The translations under genes were made by a program, and so were the position numbers. This document shows positions 44,325 to 53,339 of a DNA stretch of 64,000 nucleotides, in pieces; position 1 is the stretch's first letter, and each line of letters starts with the position of its first letter. Source of the DNA: HyVt-443 sp964544655 (lineage in GTDB: Bacteria > Pseudomonadota > Gammaproteobacteria > Chromatiales > Chromatiaceae). The notes under the pieces were generated by a model. It was not told the DNA's origin, ran no database searches, and saw nothing but the letters and a program-made list of their open reading frames with translations. The stretch spans positions 1 to 64,000 of the forward strand of contig CAZJCM010000008.1 of the NCBI GenBank assembly GCA_964544655.1. The letters run 5' to 3'.

Positions 44325-46628
44325 ATGCAGAAGATCACGAAACAGATTGCACACGAACTATCGGTAGAAGTGCCGCAGGTGGCTGCCGCCATCGGATTGC
44401 TGGATGAAGGGGCCACCGTCCCGTTCATTGCCCGCTACCGCAAAGAGAAGACCGGTGGGCTGGACGATGCCCAATTGCGTCAGTTGGAAGAGCGGCTGGG
44501 ATATCTGCGGGAACTGGAGGAGCGGCGTGCCACTGTCCTGGAGAGTATTCGCGAACAGGGCAAACTGGATCCAGCCCTTGAACAGTCGATCCTGGCGGCG
44601 GAGACCAAGACCCGGCTGGAGGATCTCTATCTGCCGTATCGGCCGAAACGTCGCACCAAGGCGCAGATTGCCCGTGAGGCGGGACTGGAGCCCCTGGCGC
44701 TGGGCCTGCTGGCGCAGCCGGAGCGGGAGCCGGAGAGCGAGGCCGCCGGTTACCTGGATGCGGAAAAGGGTTTCCCTGACACCAAGGCGGTGTTGGACGG
44801 CGCCCGCCAGATCCTGATGGAGCGCTTTGCCGAAGACGCGGAACTGATCGGCCGGTTGCGGGACTATCTGTGGGAAAACGGCATCCTGCATGCCTCGCTG
44901 GTGACCGGCAAGGAGCGCGAGGCGGCCAAGTTTTCCGACTACTTCGATTATCGGGAAGAGATACGCAAAATTCCATCCCATCGGGCCCTGGCCCTGTTCC
45001 GCGGGCGTGGGGAAGGCGTGCTCAACCTGGAGCTGAAGGTGGACGAGGAGGCCAGCGGCCTCACCCCCTGCGAGCTGATGGTGGCACGCCGAGCGGGGGT
45101 GGAGAACCGGGGCCGCCCGGCGGATGCCTGGCTGCTGAAGTGCGTCTCCTGGGCCTGGAAGGTGAAGCTCTTCACCCACCTCGATCTGGAATTGAAGATG
45201 CGCTTGCGGGAGGCAGCGGAAGAGGAGGCGATCCGGGTTTTCGCCAGCAATCTGAAAGACCTGTTACTGGCGGCACCGGCCGGCCATCTGGCGATCCTGG
45301 GGCTGGATCCCGGACTGCGCACCGGGGTCAAGGTGGCGGTGGTGGATGGCACCGGCAAGGTGCTGGATACCGCCACCATCTATCCCCATGTGCCGAAACG
45401 GCAGTGGGATGCGGCCATCGCCACACTGGCGGAGCTGGCGCGCAAACACCGGGTGGCCCTGATCAGTATCGGCAACGGCACCGCCTCCCGCGAGACCGAC
45501 CGGCTGGCGGCCGACCTGATGGCGCGGCATCCGGAGCTGGGGTTGAAGAAGGTGATCACCAGCGAGGCCGGCGCCTCGGTCTATTCCGCATCGGAACTGG
45601 CGTCCAAGGAGCTGCCGGAGTTGGACGTCTCTCTGCGCGGGGCCGTCTCCATTGCCAGGCGCCTGCAGGATCCACTGGCAGAGCTGGTGAAGATCGAACC
45701 CAAGGCGATCGGTGTCGGCCAGTATCAACACGATGTCAACCAGACCCGGCTGGCCCGTGCCCTGGACAATGTGGTGGAGGACTGTGTCAACTCGGTGGGG
45801 GTCGACGTCAACACCGCATCGCCGGCGTTGCTGGAGAAGGTCTCCGGGTTGAGCCGCACCCAGGCGGCCAATATCGTCCAGTTTCGTAATGAGCAGGGGC
45901 GCTTCAAGGATCGCAAGGCGCTGCTGAAGGTGCCGCGTATGGGGGCCAAGAGCTTCGAGCAGTCGGCCGGTTTTCTGCGCATCCCGGGTGGCGAGAACCC
46001 GTTGGATGCCTCCGCCGTGCATCCGGAGGCCTATTCCGTGGTGCAGCGCATCATCGACAAGGTGGGTCGCGATGTCGGCGAGTTGATCGGCGACAGCAAG
46101 ACCTTGCGCAGCCTGGATCCGGCGGACTTCACCGATGAGCGCTTTGGCATACCCACGGTCAGTGACATCATCCGGGAGTTGGACAAGCCCGGGCGCGACC
46201 CGCGGGGCGAGTTCAAGACCGCCAGCTTTCAGGAAGGGGTGGAGGAGTTGTCCGACCTCAAGCCAGACATGATACTGGAAGGGGTGGTCACCAATGTGAC
46301 CAATTTCGGCGCTTTCGTCGATGTCGGCGTGCACCAGGACGGGCTGGTGCACATCTCCGCCATGTCGGAGAAGTTTATCAAGGATCCGCGGGAACTGGTC
46401 AAGGCGGGTGATCTGGTGCGGGTAAAGGTGATGGAGGTGGATCTCGAGCGCCGCCGCATCGGCCTCAGCATGCGCCTGAACGATCGTGCCGGAGAGCGCA
46501 GCCGCCCCTCGGCCACTGCGGCATCGGGCCGGCGGCCGGCGCGGAAGCAGCATGAGCGTAAAGAGCGAACGGCGTCACCACAGGGGGCGATGGCTGCCGC
46601 CCTGGCCGGCGCCCTGGAGAACAAGTGA
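44325..46628 (+). CDS. tex: Tex, S1-domain transcription accessory protein
   Basis: Tex is a nucleic-acid-binding protein related to yeast Spt6, conserved in bacteria. The N-terminal helical region (about residues 1-320) is followed by the YqgF/RNase H-like domain (about 325-450, LAILGLDPGLRTGVKVAVVD), helix-hairpin-helix motifs (about 490-560, GVDVNTASPALLEKVSGLSR) and a C-terminal S1 domain (about 650-720, VVTNVTNFGAFVDVGVHQDG). The tail is basic. The length of 767 aa is normal. Confidence 0.96.
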   Translation: MQKITKQIAHELSVEVPQVAAAIGLLDEGATVPFIARYRKEKTGGLDDAQLRQLEERLGYLRELEERRATVLESIREQGKLDPALEQSILAAETKTRLEDLYLPYRPKRRTKAQIAREAGLEPLALGLLAQPEREPESEAAGYLDAEKGFPDTKAVLDGARQILMERFAEDAELIGRLRDYLWENGILHASLVTGKEREAAKFSDYFDYREEIRKIPSHRALALFRGRGEGVLNLELKVDEEASGLTPCELMVARRAGVENRGRPADAWLLKCVSWAWKVKLFTHLDLELKMRLREAAEEEAIRVFASNLKDLLLAAPAGHLAILGLDPGLRTGVKVAVVDGTGKVLDTATIYPHVPKRQWDAAIATLAELARKHRVALISIGNGTASRETDRLAADLMARHPELGLKKVITSEAGASVYSASELASKELPELDVSLRGAVSIARRLQDPLAELVKIEPKAIGVGQYQHDVNQTRLARALDNVVEDCVNSVGVDVNTASPALLEKVSGLSRTQAANIVQFRNEQGRFKDRKALLKVPRMGAKSFEQSAGFLRIPGGENPLDASAVHPEAYSVVQRIIDKVGRDVGELIGDSKTLRSLDPADFTDERFGIPTVSDIIRELDKPGRDPRGEFKTASFQEGVEELSDLKPDMILEGVVTNVTNFGAFVDVGVHQDGLVHISAMSEKFIKDPRELVKAGDLVRVKVMEVDLERRRIGLSMRLNDRAGERSRPSATAASGRRPARKQHERKERTASPQGAMAAALAGALENK

Positions 46629-46682
46629 CATCAGGGTGACGGCGGCCGGAAGCATTCGGCCGGACGTCTTGAGTTGACGAAA

Positions 46683-47024
46683 ATGGATAAGAAAATCAAG
46701 AACACACAATTGCGGGATACGGTCTATTCCGCGCCCTCCAAGATTCACGGCACCGGCCTGTTCGCCCGGCGCAGTATCGCAAAAGGGGAGTACATCGGGA
46801 CTTATCATGGCCCACGGGCGAAACGTAACGGCACCTATGTGCTCTGGGTATACGAGAATGGTGAGGACGCTGAGCCGGTGGGGTGCAGCGGCCGCAATCT
46901 GCTGCGCTACCTGAACCATGCCAACCCGGGCAATACCGAGTTCGACGGGCTTGATCTCTATGCCCGCAAGACCATCCGGGAAGGGGAAGAGTTGACCTTC
47001 GATTACCGTGAGTTCGAGGAATAG
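46683..47024 (+). CDS. SET domain protein (putative lysine methyltransferase)
   Basis: The 113-aa protein is essentially one SET domain. Visible are the N-terminal SAPSKIHGTGLFARRSIAKG, a cofactor-binding RYLNHANPGNTEF that fits the NH motif, and GEELTFDYREFEE containing the catalytic tyrosine. There is no pre-SET or post-SET cysteine cluster. Such proteins transfer methyl groups from SAM to lysines; the substrate in bacteria is mostly unknown. The start is the ATG at 46683 or the TTG at 46674. It follows tex by 54 bp and may be co-transcribed. Confidence 0.85.
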   Translation: MDKKIKNTQLRDTVYSAPSKIHGTGLFARRSIAKGEYIGTYHGPRAKRNGTYVLWVYENGEDAEPVGCSGRNLLRYLNHANPGNTEFDGLDLYARKTIREGEELTFDYREFEE

Positions 47025-47160
47025 GGAGAGCATCTCAGGGTGAACTGAACGTAACTCTCAGGGGGCGGAGTTACTCTATGTATGGCCGCTGGTTCCCTCT
47101 CTCGGTGGCATCTGCGGCCTGGATGGCCGCAGTTGAGCCCCGGGGATGGGAGTTCATAAC

Positions 47161-49473
47161 TCAAAACAGAGCCAGCTGATCGCCGCTGACGGTGGCGAAG
47201 TCGGTATCCAGAAAGTGCAGGATGCCATCTGCAGATGGAGCCAGCTGGCGCTCCAGATAGTGTTGGTAATCGATCGGGCTGTGGCGGTCGTCTGCCGGTT
47301 CCGGGCCGTTGACGGTGATATAGTAGCTGATCCAGCGTCCCGGCCGGGACGCCTTCCGTGCCGCCTGCACATGGGGCGGGACATTCTTCTGGTAGCTCTC
47401 CAGTGGCCGGCGCAGGCGCTTGCGGTAGATCAGTTCATCGTCCAGGCGCCCCGCCAGCATGTCAGCGCTCAAGCGGCGGATGTAGTCTGCATAGGGCTCA
47501 TCGAAGAAGATGCGCCGGTAGAGTTCCTGCTGAAAACGCCGTGCCAGGGGTGTCCAGTCACTGCGCACGCTCTCCAGCCCTTTGAACCGCACCTGTAACG
47601 CTCCATTCTTGCTGCGCACAGTGCCGGCATAGCGCTTCTTGCTGCCGGTTTCGGCCCCGCGGATGGTGGGCATCAGGAAGCGGATGAAGTGGGTCTCGAA
47701 CTCGATTTCGAGGAACGATTCCAGATGGAATTTACGCTGGATCTCCTCTTGCCACCACAGGTTGAGTTGTCGGGCCAGTTTCTGCCCCCGCTCCAGGGCG
47801 GCAGCCTCGTCATATTCAGGCCCCAGCAGCACGAACAGGGAGTCGGTGTCGCCATAGATCACCGGGTGACCCCAGGTCTCCAGCCGGTCCCGGCTGCGGG
47901 TGATGATCTGGTGGCCGCGGCGGGTGATGCTGCTGGCCAGCTTGGGGTTGTAGAAGCGGCAACCGCTGGAGCCGAGCACTCCGTAGAAAGAGTTCATGAT
48001 GATCTTGATTGCCTGGGAGAGGGGCTGGTCGCCCTGCTGCCGGGCCTGATCCCGCTGCTCCCACAGGCGGGTGATGATGTCGGGGAGAATGCTTTCCTGG
48101 CGCGAGAAACTGGCATCGAGAAAACCGGGAATGGGATCGACCCCCGGCCGGGCCATGCCCAGGGGGTCGATGCGGAAGGTGCGGATGATGCTGGGATATA
48201 GGCTCTTGAAGTCCAGCACCAGCACGTTGTGGTAGAGGCCGGGACGGGAGTCCATCACATAGCCGCCGGGGCTGCTGGTGTCGAAGCTGAGATTGCCGAT
48301 ATCGTGGGCCACCACGCCGGCCCGATGCAGCCGGGGCAGATAGAGGTTGTCGAAGGCGGCCACGGAACCACCCTGGCGTCCCAGGGTAAGGCCGGTCATG
48401 GCGGCCCGGCGGATGCAGAACGGGATCAGCTCGGTGTGTTGGAAGATCGCCTCCACCAACCGGCAGTCCTCCAGGTTGTAGGCGGCGAGGGCGGGGCGAT
48501 CCTGCCGAAACAGCCGCCGGATCTCTTCGACCCTGTCCTGCTTGTGGTCGATGCGTTTGCCGCGGCCAAGCAGCTGCTGCGCCACCTCATCGAGCGCGAA
48601 GCTGTCGAAACGCCAGAAGGCGGCGCGCAGATTGTCGATGCCATCCAGGGCCACCCGGCCGGGGATCGAGGCGATGCGCTGCTGTCCCGCCTGTTGGGGC
48701 TGCAGAATGGTGGCGGTTTCGCCGCCACGGCCCAGACGGAAAGGGATCCGGTGGTGGTGGCAGCGCCGCTGCAGATAGTCCAGGTCGAAGTTGATCAGGT
48801 TCCAGCCCAGGATCAGGTCCGGGTCGAGCCGACTGAAGTGATCGAGAAACCCCCGCAATAGCGCTTTCTCATCCCCATACCAGTGGATTGGCAGATCCGA
48901 TGGCCACTGTTCCTGGCGCCCCTGCAGCAGGATTGCCTCCCGCCCTGCGCCGCAATAGGCGATGGAGATGATCTCGCCATCGATGCCATCGGTCTCGATA
49001 TCCAGGCTCAGATAACTGAGCCGGGGCAGGATGTCATCGGGTTGCAGCCTGGGGTGGTGCATCTCCAGGTGGTTCGGTCGGCGGATCAGCTCGCCACTGG
49101 CGCGAAAGCCGCCGCTGATGAAACGCTCCATGAGAAAGCGGTCGCTGGGCTTGAGGTCGGATTCGTACAGCATCACGTCCTGCTGCCCTGCCAGTTGCCG
49201 CAGCTGCTGCAGCTGGCGCTGCTGGGAAAAGTAGAGTCCATCCACCGGTTCCCCTTCCAGGGTCTGCAGCGCCAGCGGGCGGCGTTCGAAATCGATAGCG
49301 GAAAAGCCGGCGCCGCTCAGCACGGTCTCCTGCGGTATGAAACAGACTGCCTGCTGGCGCTGAAACTGCAACCGCAGCGGCCCCTCATCGGTGTGGGCCC
49401 AGAAGCTGAGCTGAATGCCGTCCGCCGTATCACGCCAATGCCGGGTGAGAAGAAAACCGGAGAGTTGCTGCAT
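47161..49473 (-). CDS. polB: DNA polymerase II (family B)
   Basis: PolB is a family B polymerase with proofreading, part of the SOS response in E. coli. The exonuclease domain has LDIETDGIDGEIISIAY (Exo I) and LGWNLINFDLDYL (Exo II). The polymerase domain has DFKSLYPSII (motif A), KIIMNSFYGVLGS (motif B) and YGDTDSLFV (motif C). From the ATG at 49473 (AGGAG eight bases upstream) it has 770 aa, close to E. coli PolB. It starts 5 bp after the stop of the ABC permease, so the genes are probably co-transcribed. No LexA box is evident nearby. Confidence 0.95.
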   Translation of the reverse strand: MQQLSGFLLTRHWRDTADGIQLSFWAHTDEGPLRLQFQRQQAVCFIPQETVLSGAGFSAIDFERRPLALQTLEGEPVDGLYFSQQRQLQQLRQLAGQQDVMLYESDLKPSDRFLMERFISGGFRASGELIRRPNHLEMHHPRLQPDDILPRLSYLSLDIETDGIDGEIISIAYCGAGREAILLQGRQEQWPSDLPIHWYGDEKALLRGFLDHFSRLDPDLILGWNLINFDLDYLQRRCHHHRIPFRLGRGGETATILQPQQAGQQRIASIPGRVALDGIDNLRAAFWRFDSFALDEVAQQLLGRGKRIDHKQDRVEEIRRLFRQDRPALAAYNLEDCRLVEAIFQHTELIPFCIRRAAMTGLTLGRQGGSVAAFDNLYLPRLHRAGVVAHDIGNLSFDTSSPGGYVMDSRPGLYHNVLVLDFKSLYPSIIRTFRIDPLGMARPGVDPIPGFLDASFSRQESILPDIITRLWEQRDQARQQGDQPLSQAIKIIMNSFYGVLGSSGCRFYNPKLASSITRRGHQIITRSRDRLETWGHPVIYGDTDSLFVLLGPEYDEAAALERGQKLARQLNLWWQEEIQRKFHLESFLEIEFETHFIRFLMPTIRGAETGSKKRYAGTVRSKNGALQVRFKGLESVRSDWTPLARRFQQELYRRIFFDEPYADYIRRLSADMLAGRLDDELIYRKRLRRPLESYQKNVPPHVQAARKASRPGRWISYYITVNGPEPADDRHSPIDYQHYLERQLAPSADGILHFLDTDFATVSGDQLALF

Positions 49474-49478
49474 CGCCT

Positions 49479-51971
49479 TCACTCCTCACGCAGTACCTGC
49501 AGCGGAGGCCGGATCACCAGCGGGTAGCTGGCCAGCAGACCGGCAATGCCGATCAGACCGGCACTGCCGAACAGTCCGATGAGCCAGAGCCAGGGGTTGA
49601 AGTGGTAGTTCAGCTCCAGCAGCTCCCTGGAGACCAGCCAGCCGGTGAGGCTGGCGCAGATGGTGGCCAGAAGACCGGCCAGCAGGCCGAGGGTGAAGAA
49701 TTCGATGCCTGTCGCCAGCAGCAGCCGGCGCCTTTGCAGCCCCAGCGTGCGTAGGATGGCGGCCTCCTGGCGGCGCTGTTCCCGACTGGCCTGGATGCCG
49801 GCATAGAGTACCAGCAGGCCGGCGGCGAGGGTGAACAGAAAGACATACTCCACCGCGGTGGCACCGCGGGTGATGATCTCCCGGACCTGTTGCATCAGGG
49901 CACTGACATCGATCAGGGTGATGGTGGGAAAGCGTTCCACCAGCCGGGCGGCCAGCGCCTCCTGCCCGGCTGGCAGGTGAAAGCTGGTGATGTAGCTGGC
50001 CGGGAACTCCTGCAGCAGGCCTGGAGTGGCGATGATGAAAAAGTTGGGCCGGAAGGAGTCCCACTTTACCGTACGCAGGGAGCTGACCCGGCCCTGCACC
50101 GGGGTACCGGCAAGGTCGAAGGTGAGCCGGTCGCCGAGGTGGATGCCGAGGGTCTCGGCCAATCCCTGTTCTACGGAGAGCAGGGACTCGTCCAGTTCGT
50201 CACTGCGCCACCAGCGGCCCTGGATGATGTGATTGTCAGGTGCCGGCTGCGCAGACCAGGAGAGATTGAACTGGCGGTTGAGCAGGTGCCGGGCCCGCTC
50301 CGCAGGATAGTCGTTGGTGCTCACCTGGCGCCCGTTGATATGGCTCAGGCGGGCCCGCAGCATGGGGTGCAGGGGCGTGGCGGTGAGCTGGTTCTCCGCG
50401 AGGAAGCGTTGCAGCGCCTTCCGCTCTCCAGGCTGGATGTTGATCAGGAACTGGTTCGGTGCATCCGCCGGAATGGTGCGTTGCCAGGTGGTGAGCAGAT
50501 CCACCCGCACGATCGCCAGCAACAGCAGGGCCAGGATACCGATGCCGAAGCCGGTCAGTTGGACGCTGGTGATGGCGGGATTTCGTGCCAGCCCTGCCAG
50601 GGCGTAGCGCCAGGTGCTGTTGCCGTGGTGGCGCAGGGGGGTGAGCAGGGATATCAGCAACCGGCTGGTGCCCAGCAGCAGGATCAGGGTGAGCAGGGCG
50701 CCCCCCAGCACCAACAGGGTCAGGCGTAGCTCACCGGCCTGCCAGTAGAGCAGCAGGGCGATGGCGCTGAAGGCGCTGAGGCCGCTCAGCCAGTTGGAGG
50801 CGGGGGGCGGTGGCAGCTCCCGCCGCAGCACGCGCAGAGGCGGCACGGCGACGAGCCTGAGTATCGGGGGCAGGACGAATCCAAACAGGGTGATGAAAGC
50901 GGTGCCCATGCCGATGGCCAGGGGTCGCAGCCCAGGTGCGGGCAGTGGCCCGCTGAACCAGTCCTTCACCGCCTGGGCCAGCAGCTGTTGGGCGATGGTG
51001 CCGAGCAGGATGCCGGCCAGGCCGGCACAGAGGGTGAGCAGTGACAGGCGGATCATCAGTGTCTGCAGGATGAACGGGCGGCCTGCCCCCAGACAGCGCA
51101 GGATGGCGCTGGCATTTGCCTGCCGGGTTACGAAGCGCTGACTGGCCAGGGCTACCGCTGCGGCGGCCACCAGCACGGCAACCAGGGCGGCCAGGCTGAG
51201 GAAACGACCGCCACGTTCCAGGGCGTTGCGCAGCGCCGGCCGGCTGTCACTCATCCCTTGCAGAGAAACGCCCTTGGGTAGACGCGTCTTGGCCCACTGG
51301 CGGTATTGTTCGACCGCTTCCACCGGTCCGGCAAGCAGCAGCTTGTAGCGCACCCGGCTGGCCGGTGTCACCAGCCCGGTGGCGGGCAGGTCCTGTAGCG
51401 GGATCAGCAGCAGGGGCCCGAGCCGGAACAGGTTTGCCGCCTCGCCGGTGTCGCGGCTGAGCAGATATTGATACTGGAACCGTTTGTAGCCCAGATCGAA
51501 GCGGTCACCCGGTTGCAGCCCGAGGGCGGCGGAGAGGCGGCCGCCGGCCCAGGCTTGCCCCGAGGCCGGCGGCTGCTGGACGCTGATTTCCTTGCCCATG
51601 GCCACATCCCGCACCCGCAGTTCACCGCGCAGTGGATAGTTTGGATCGACCGCTTTGACCTCCACCAGCTGGGTGCGGTCGTTGTGCATGATCACGCTGG
51701 GGAAGCGCAGCACCCGGGCCGTTTGCAGCCCCAGCCGACGTGCCTCGCTGGTGAAGGATGGTGGCAACGGGTCGTTTGCCGACAACACCAGGTCGGCCGC
51801 CAGCACGGCGCTGGCCTGCAGCTGCATCGCGCGGTTCACCCGCTCGGTGAAAAATCCCACCGTGGTCACCGCGGCCGCGGCCAAGGCGAGGGCCAGGGCC
51901 AGCAGTCGCAGTTCATCATTCCGCCAGTCGCGGCGAAACAGGCGCAGGGCGAATAGCAGGCGATTGTTCAT
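49479..51971 (-). CDS. ABC transporter permease, YbbP-type (FtsX family)
   Basis: The 830-aa permease has an N-terminal membrane anchor (LLALALALAAAAVTTVGFF), a large periplasmic domain, a central membrane block (about residues 260-480) and a C-terminal FtsX domain (about 715-820, with EYVFLFTLAAGLLVLYAGIQ and QRRQEAAILRTLGLQRRRLL). This is the layout of E. coli YbbP. With YbbA it is thought to act on lipids or envelope substrates; the cargo is not known. Its start overlaps the ATPase gene stop by 4 bp (ATGA). Confidence 0.9.
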   Translation of the reverse strand: MNNRLLFALRLFRRDWRNDELRLLALALALAAAAVTTVGFFTERVNRAMQLQASAVLAADLVLSANDPLPPSFTSEARRLGLQTARVLRFPSVIMHNDRTQLVEVKAVDPNYPLRGELRVRDVAMGKEISVQQPPASGQAWAGGRLSAALGLQPGDRFDLGYKRFQYQYLLSRDTGEAANLFRLGPLLLIPLQDLPATGLVTPASRVRYKLLLAGPVEAVEQYRQWAKTRLPKGVSLQGMSDSRPALRNALERGGRFLSLAALVAVLVAAAAVALASQRFVTRQANASAILRCLGAGRPFILQTLMIRLSLLTLCAGLAGILLGTIAQQLLAQAVKDWFSGPLPAPGLRPLAIGMGTAFITLFGFVLPPILRLVAVPPLRVLRRELPPPPASNWLSGLSAFSAIALLLYWQAGELRLTLLVLGGALLTLILLLGTSRLLISLLTPLRHHGNSTWRYALAGLARNPAITSVQLTGFGIGILALLLLAIVRVDLLTTWQRTIPADAPNQFLINIQPGERKALQRFLAENQLTATPLHPMLRARLSHINGRQVSTNDYPAERARHLLNRQFNLSWSAQPAPDNHIIQGRWWRSDELDESLLSVEQGLAETLGIHLGDRLTFDLAGTPVQGRVSSLRTVKWDSFRPNFFIIATPGLLQEFPASYITSFHLPAGQEALAARLVERFPTITLIDVSALMQQVREIITRGATAVEYVFLFTLAAGLLVLYAGIQASREQRRQEAAILRTLGLQRRRLLLATGIEFFTLGLLAGLLATICASLTGWLVSRELLELNYHFNPWLWLIGLFGSAGLIGIAGLLASYPLVIRPPLQVLREE

Positions 51972-52663
51972 TCGACCTGCTCCAGGTGACCCGATTCCAA
52001 CCGCAGACGGCGGTCGCAGGCCGCCGCCAGCTGCTCGTCGTGGGTCACCAGCAGCAGGCCGGCACCCTCTCTTTCACGCAGCTCGAACAGCAGCCGGGAG
52101 ATGCGCTGTCCGGTTTCCTGGTCCAGGCTGCCGGTGGGTTCATCGGCGAACAGCAGCGCAGGTTGGGTGACGAAGGCGCGGGCGATGGCCACCCGCTGCT
52201 GTTCGCCGCCGGAGAGCTGATTCGGGAAGTGGTGCAGCCGTTCTGCCAGGCCCACGTCGGTCAGGATCGCCTGCGCCCGCTGAGCGGCATCGCGCTGCCC
52301 GCTCAGGTCCAACGGCAACATGGTGTTTTCCAGCGCAGTCATGCCGGGCAACAGCTGGAACGATTGGAAAACGAAACCGATGCGGCCGGCGCGCAGCGCT
52401 GCCCGACGGTCTTCATCCAGCCCGCTGAGGGATTCTCCAAACAGCCGGATCTCCCCCTGGCTGGGCAGATCGAGACCGGCCAGCAGGCCGAGCAGGGTGG
52501 ATTTCCCGGAGCCCGAGGCACCGAGGATGGCCACCGCCTCGCCGGGGGCCAGGGTGAGATCGATCTGCTGCAGGATGGTGAGGCGACCGGCAGCGGTATC
52601 AATCCACTTGTGCAGATTTTTTGCACTGACCAGCGGGGTGATCGGGGTACAATGGCCAACCAT
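51968..52663 (-). CDS. ABC transporter ATPase, YbbA-type (LolD-like)
   Basis: This is the ATPase partner of the YbbP-type permease. Walker A ILGASGSGKST, the signature LSGGEQQRVAIARA, Walker B ALLFADEPTGSLD and the H-loop VTHDEQ are present in a 231-aa product of the MacB/LolD class. The ATG at 52663 has AGGAG ten bases upstream. Its start codon overlaps that of tesA on the other strand (CATG). The neighbour order tesA/ybbA/ybbP is also found in E. coli. Confidence 0.93.
   Translation of the reverse strand: MVGHCTPITPLVSAKNLHKWIDTAAGRLTILQQIDLTLAPGEAVAILGASGSGKSTLLGLLAGLDLPSQGEIRLFGESLSGLDEDRRAALRAGRIGFVFQSFQLLPGMTALENTMLPLDLSGQRDAAQRAQAILTDVGLAERLHHFPNQLSGGEQQRVAIARAFVTQPALLFADEPTGSLDQETGQRISRLLFELREREGAGLLLVTHDEQLAAACDRRLRLESGHLEQVE
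52626..52653 (+). promoter_or_regulatory. Possible tesA promoter inside ybbA
   Basis: A -10 TACAAT (52648-52653) with a poor -35 CTGACC (52626-52631) at 16 bp would start transcription at about 52660, practically at the tesA ATG. That would make a leaderless or near-leaderless message. No Shine-Dalgarno sequence precedes tesA. Confidence 0.3.
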
Positions 52664-53339
52664 GAGACGGTTACTCCTGGTTCTGTTATTGATGATGAGC
52701 GCTTCTACCACGGCTGCCGCCGGGCGGCCGACGATCCTGGTGCTGGGCGACAGCCTGAGCGCGGCCCATGGCATCGATTCCGCCAGCGGCTGGGTGACCC
52801 TGTTGCAGTCCCGGTTGCAACGGGAAGGCTATCCCCAACGGGTGGTCAATGCCAGCATATCCGGCGATACGACGGCAGGTGGTTTGAACCGTCTGCCGGC
52901 GGCGTTGGCGGCCCATCGGCCGGATATCCTGATCCTGGAACTGGGGGCCAACGATGGCCTGCGGGGTATGGCGCTTGGGCAGGTACGGCGCAATCTGGCA
53001 CAGATGGTCGAGCTGGGCCAGAAGGCGGGCAGCCGTGTGCTGCTGCTGGGCATCCTGATACCACCCAACTTTGGTCCTGTCTACACCGCTGAGTTCCGCC
53101 GTATGTACCAGGATATTGCGGATGAGTATCGGCTCCCTCTGCTGCCGTTCCTGCTCGAAGGCGTGGCAGACGATCCTGAGCTGATGCAGAGTGATGGGCT
53201 GCATCCCAATGCCCGTGCCCAGCCCAGGATCCTGGAGAACGTCTGGCCGCTGTTGAGCCGTTGCTGCGCCCGGCGTCAGCCTGATGCCGGGCACCTGCTG
53301 CGTGCCATGGGGAAAGATCAGGGCAGTAGCTCGAAATAG
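52662..53339 (+). CDS. tesA: Arylesterase / acyl-CoA thioesterase I, GDSL family
   Basis: TesA is a periplasmic SGNH hydrolase with thioesterase, protease I and lysophospholipase activity in E. coli. The product begins with a signal peptide MRRLLLVLLLMMSASTTAAA. Block I ILVLGDSLSAAHG carries the nucleophilic Ser, LELGANDGL is block III, and DGLHPNARAQ holds the Asp-His pair. It has 225 aa. The ATG at 52662 gives the signal peptide at the right place. Its last 22 bp overlap the convergent gene's end. Confidence 0.93.
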   Translation: MRRLLLVLLLMMSASTTAAAGRPTILVLGDSLSAAHGIDSASGWVTLLQSRLQREGYPQRVVNASISGDTTAGGLNRLPAALAAHRPDILILELGANDGLRGMALGQVRRNLAQMVELGQKAGSRVLLLGILIPPNFGPVYTAEFRRMYQDIADEYRLPLLPFLLEGVADDPELMQSDGLHPNARAQPRILENVWPLLSRCCARRQPDAGHLLRAMGKDQGSSSK

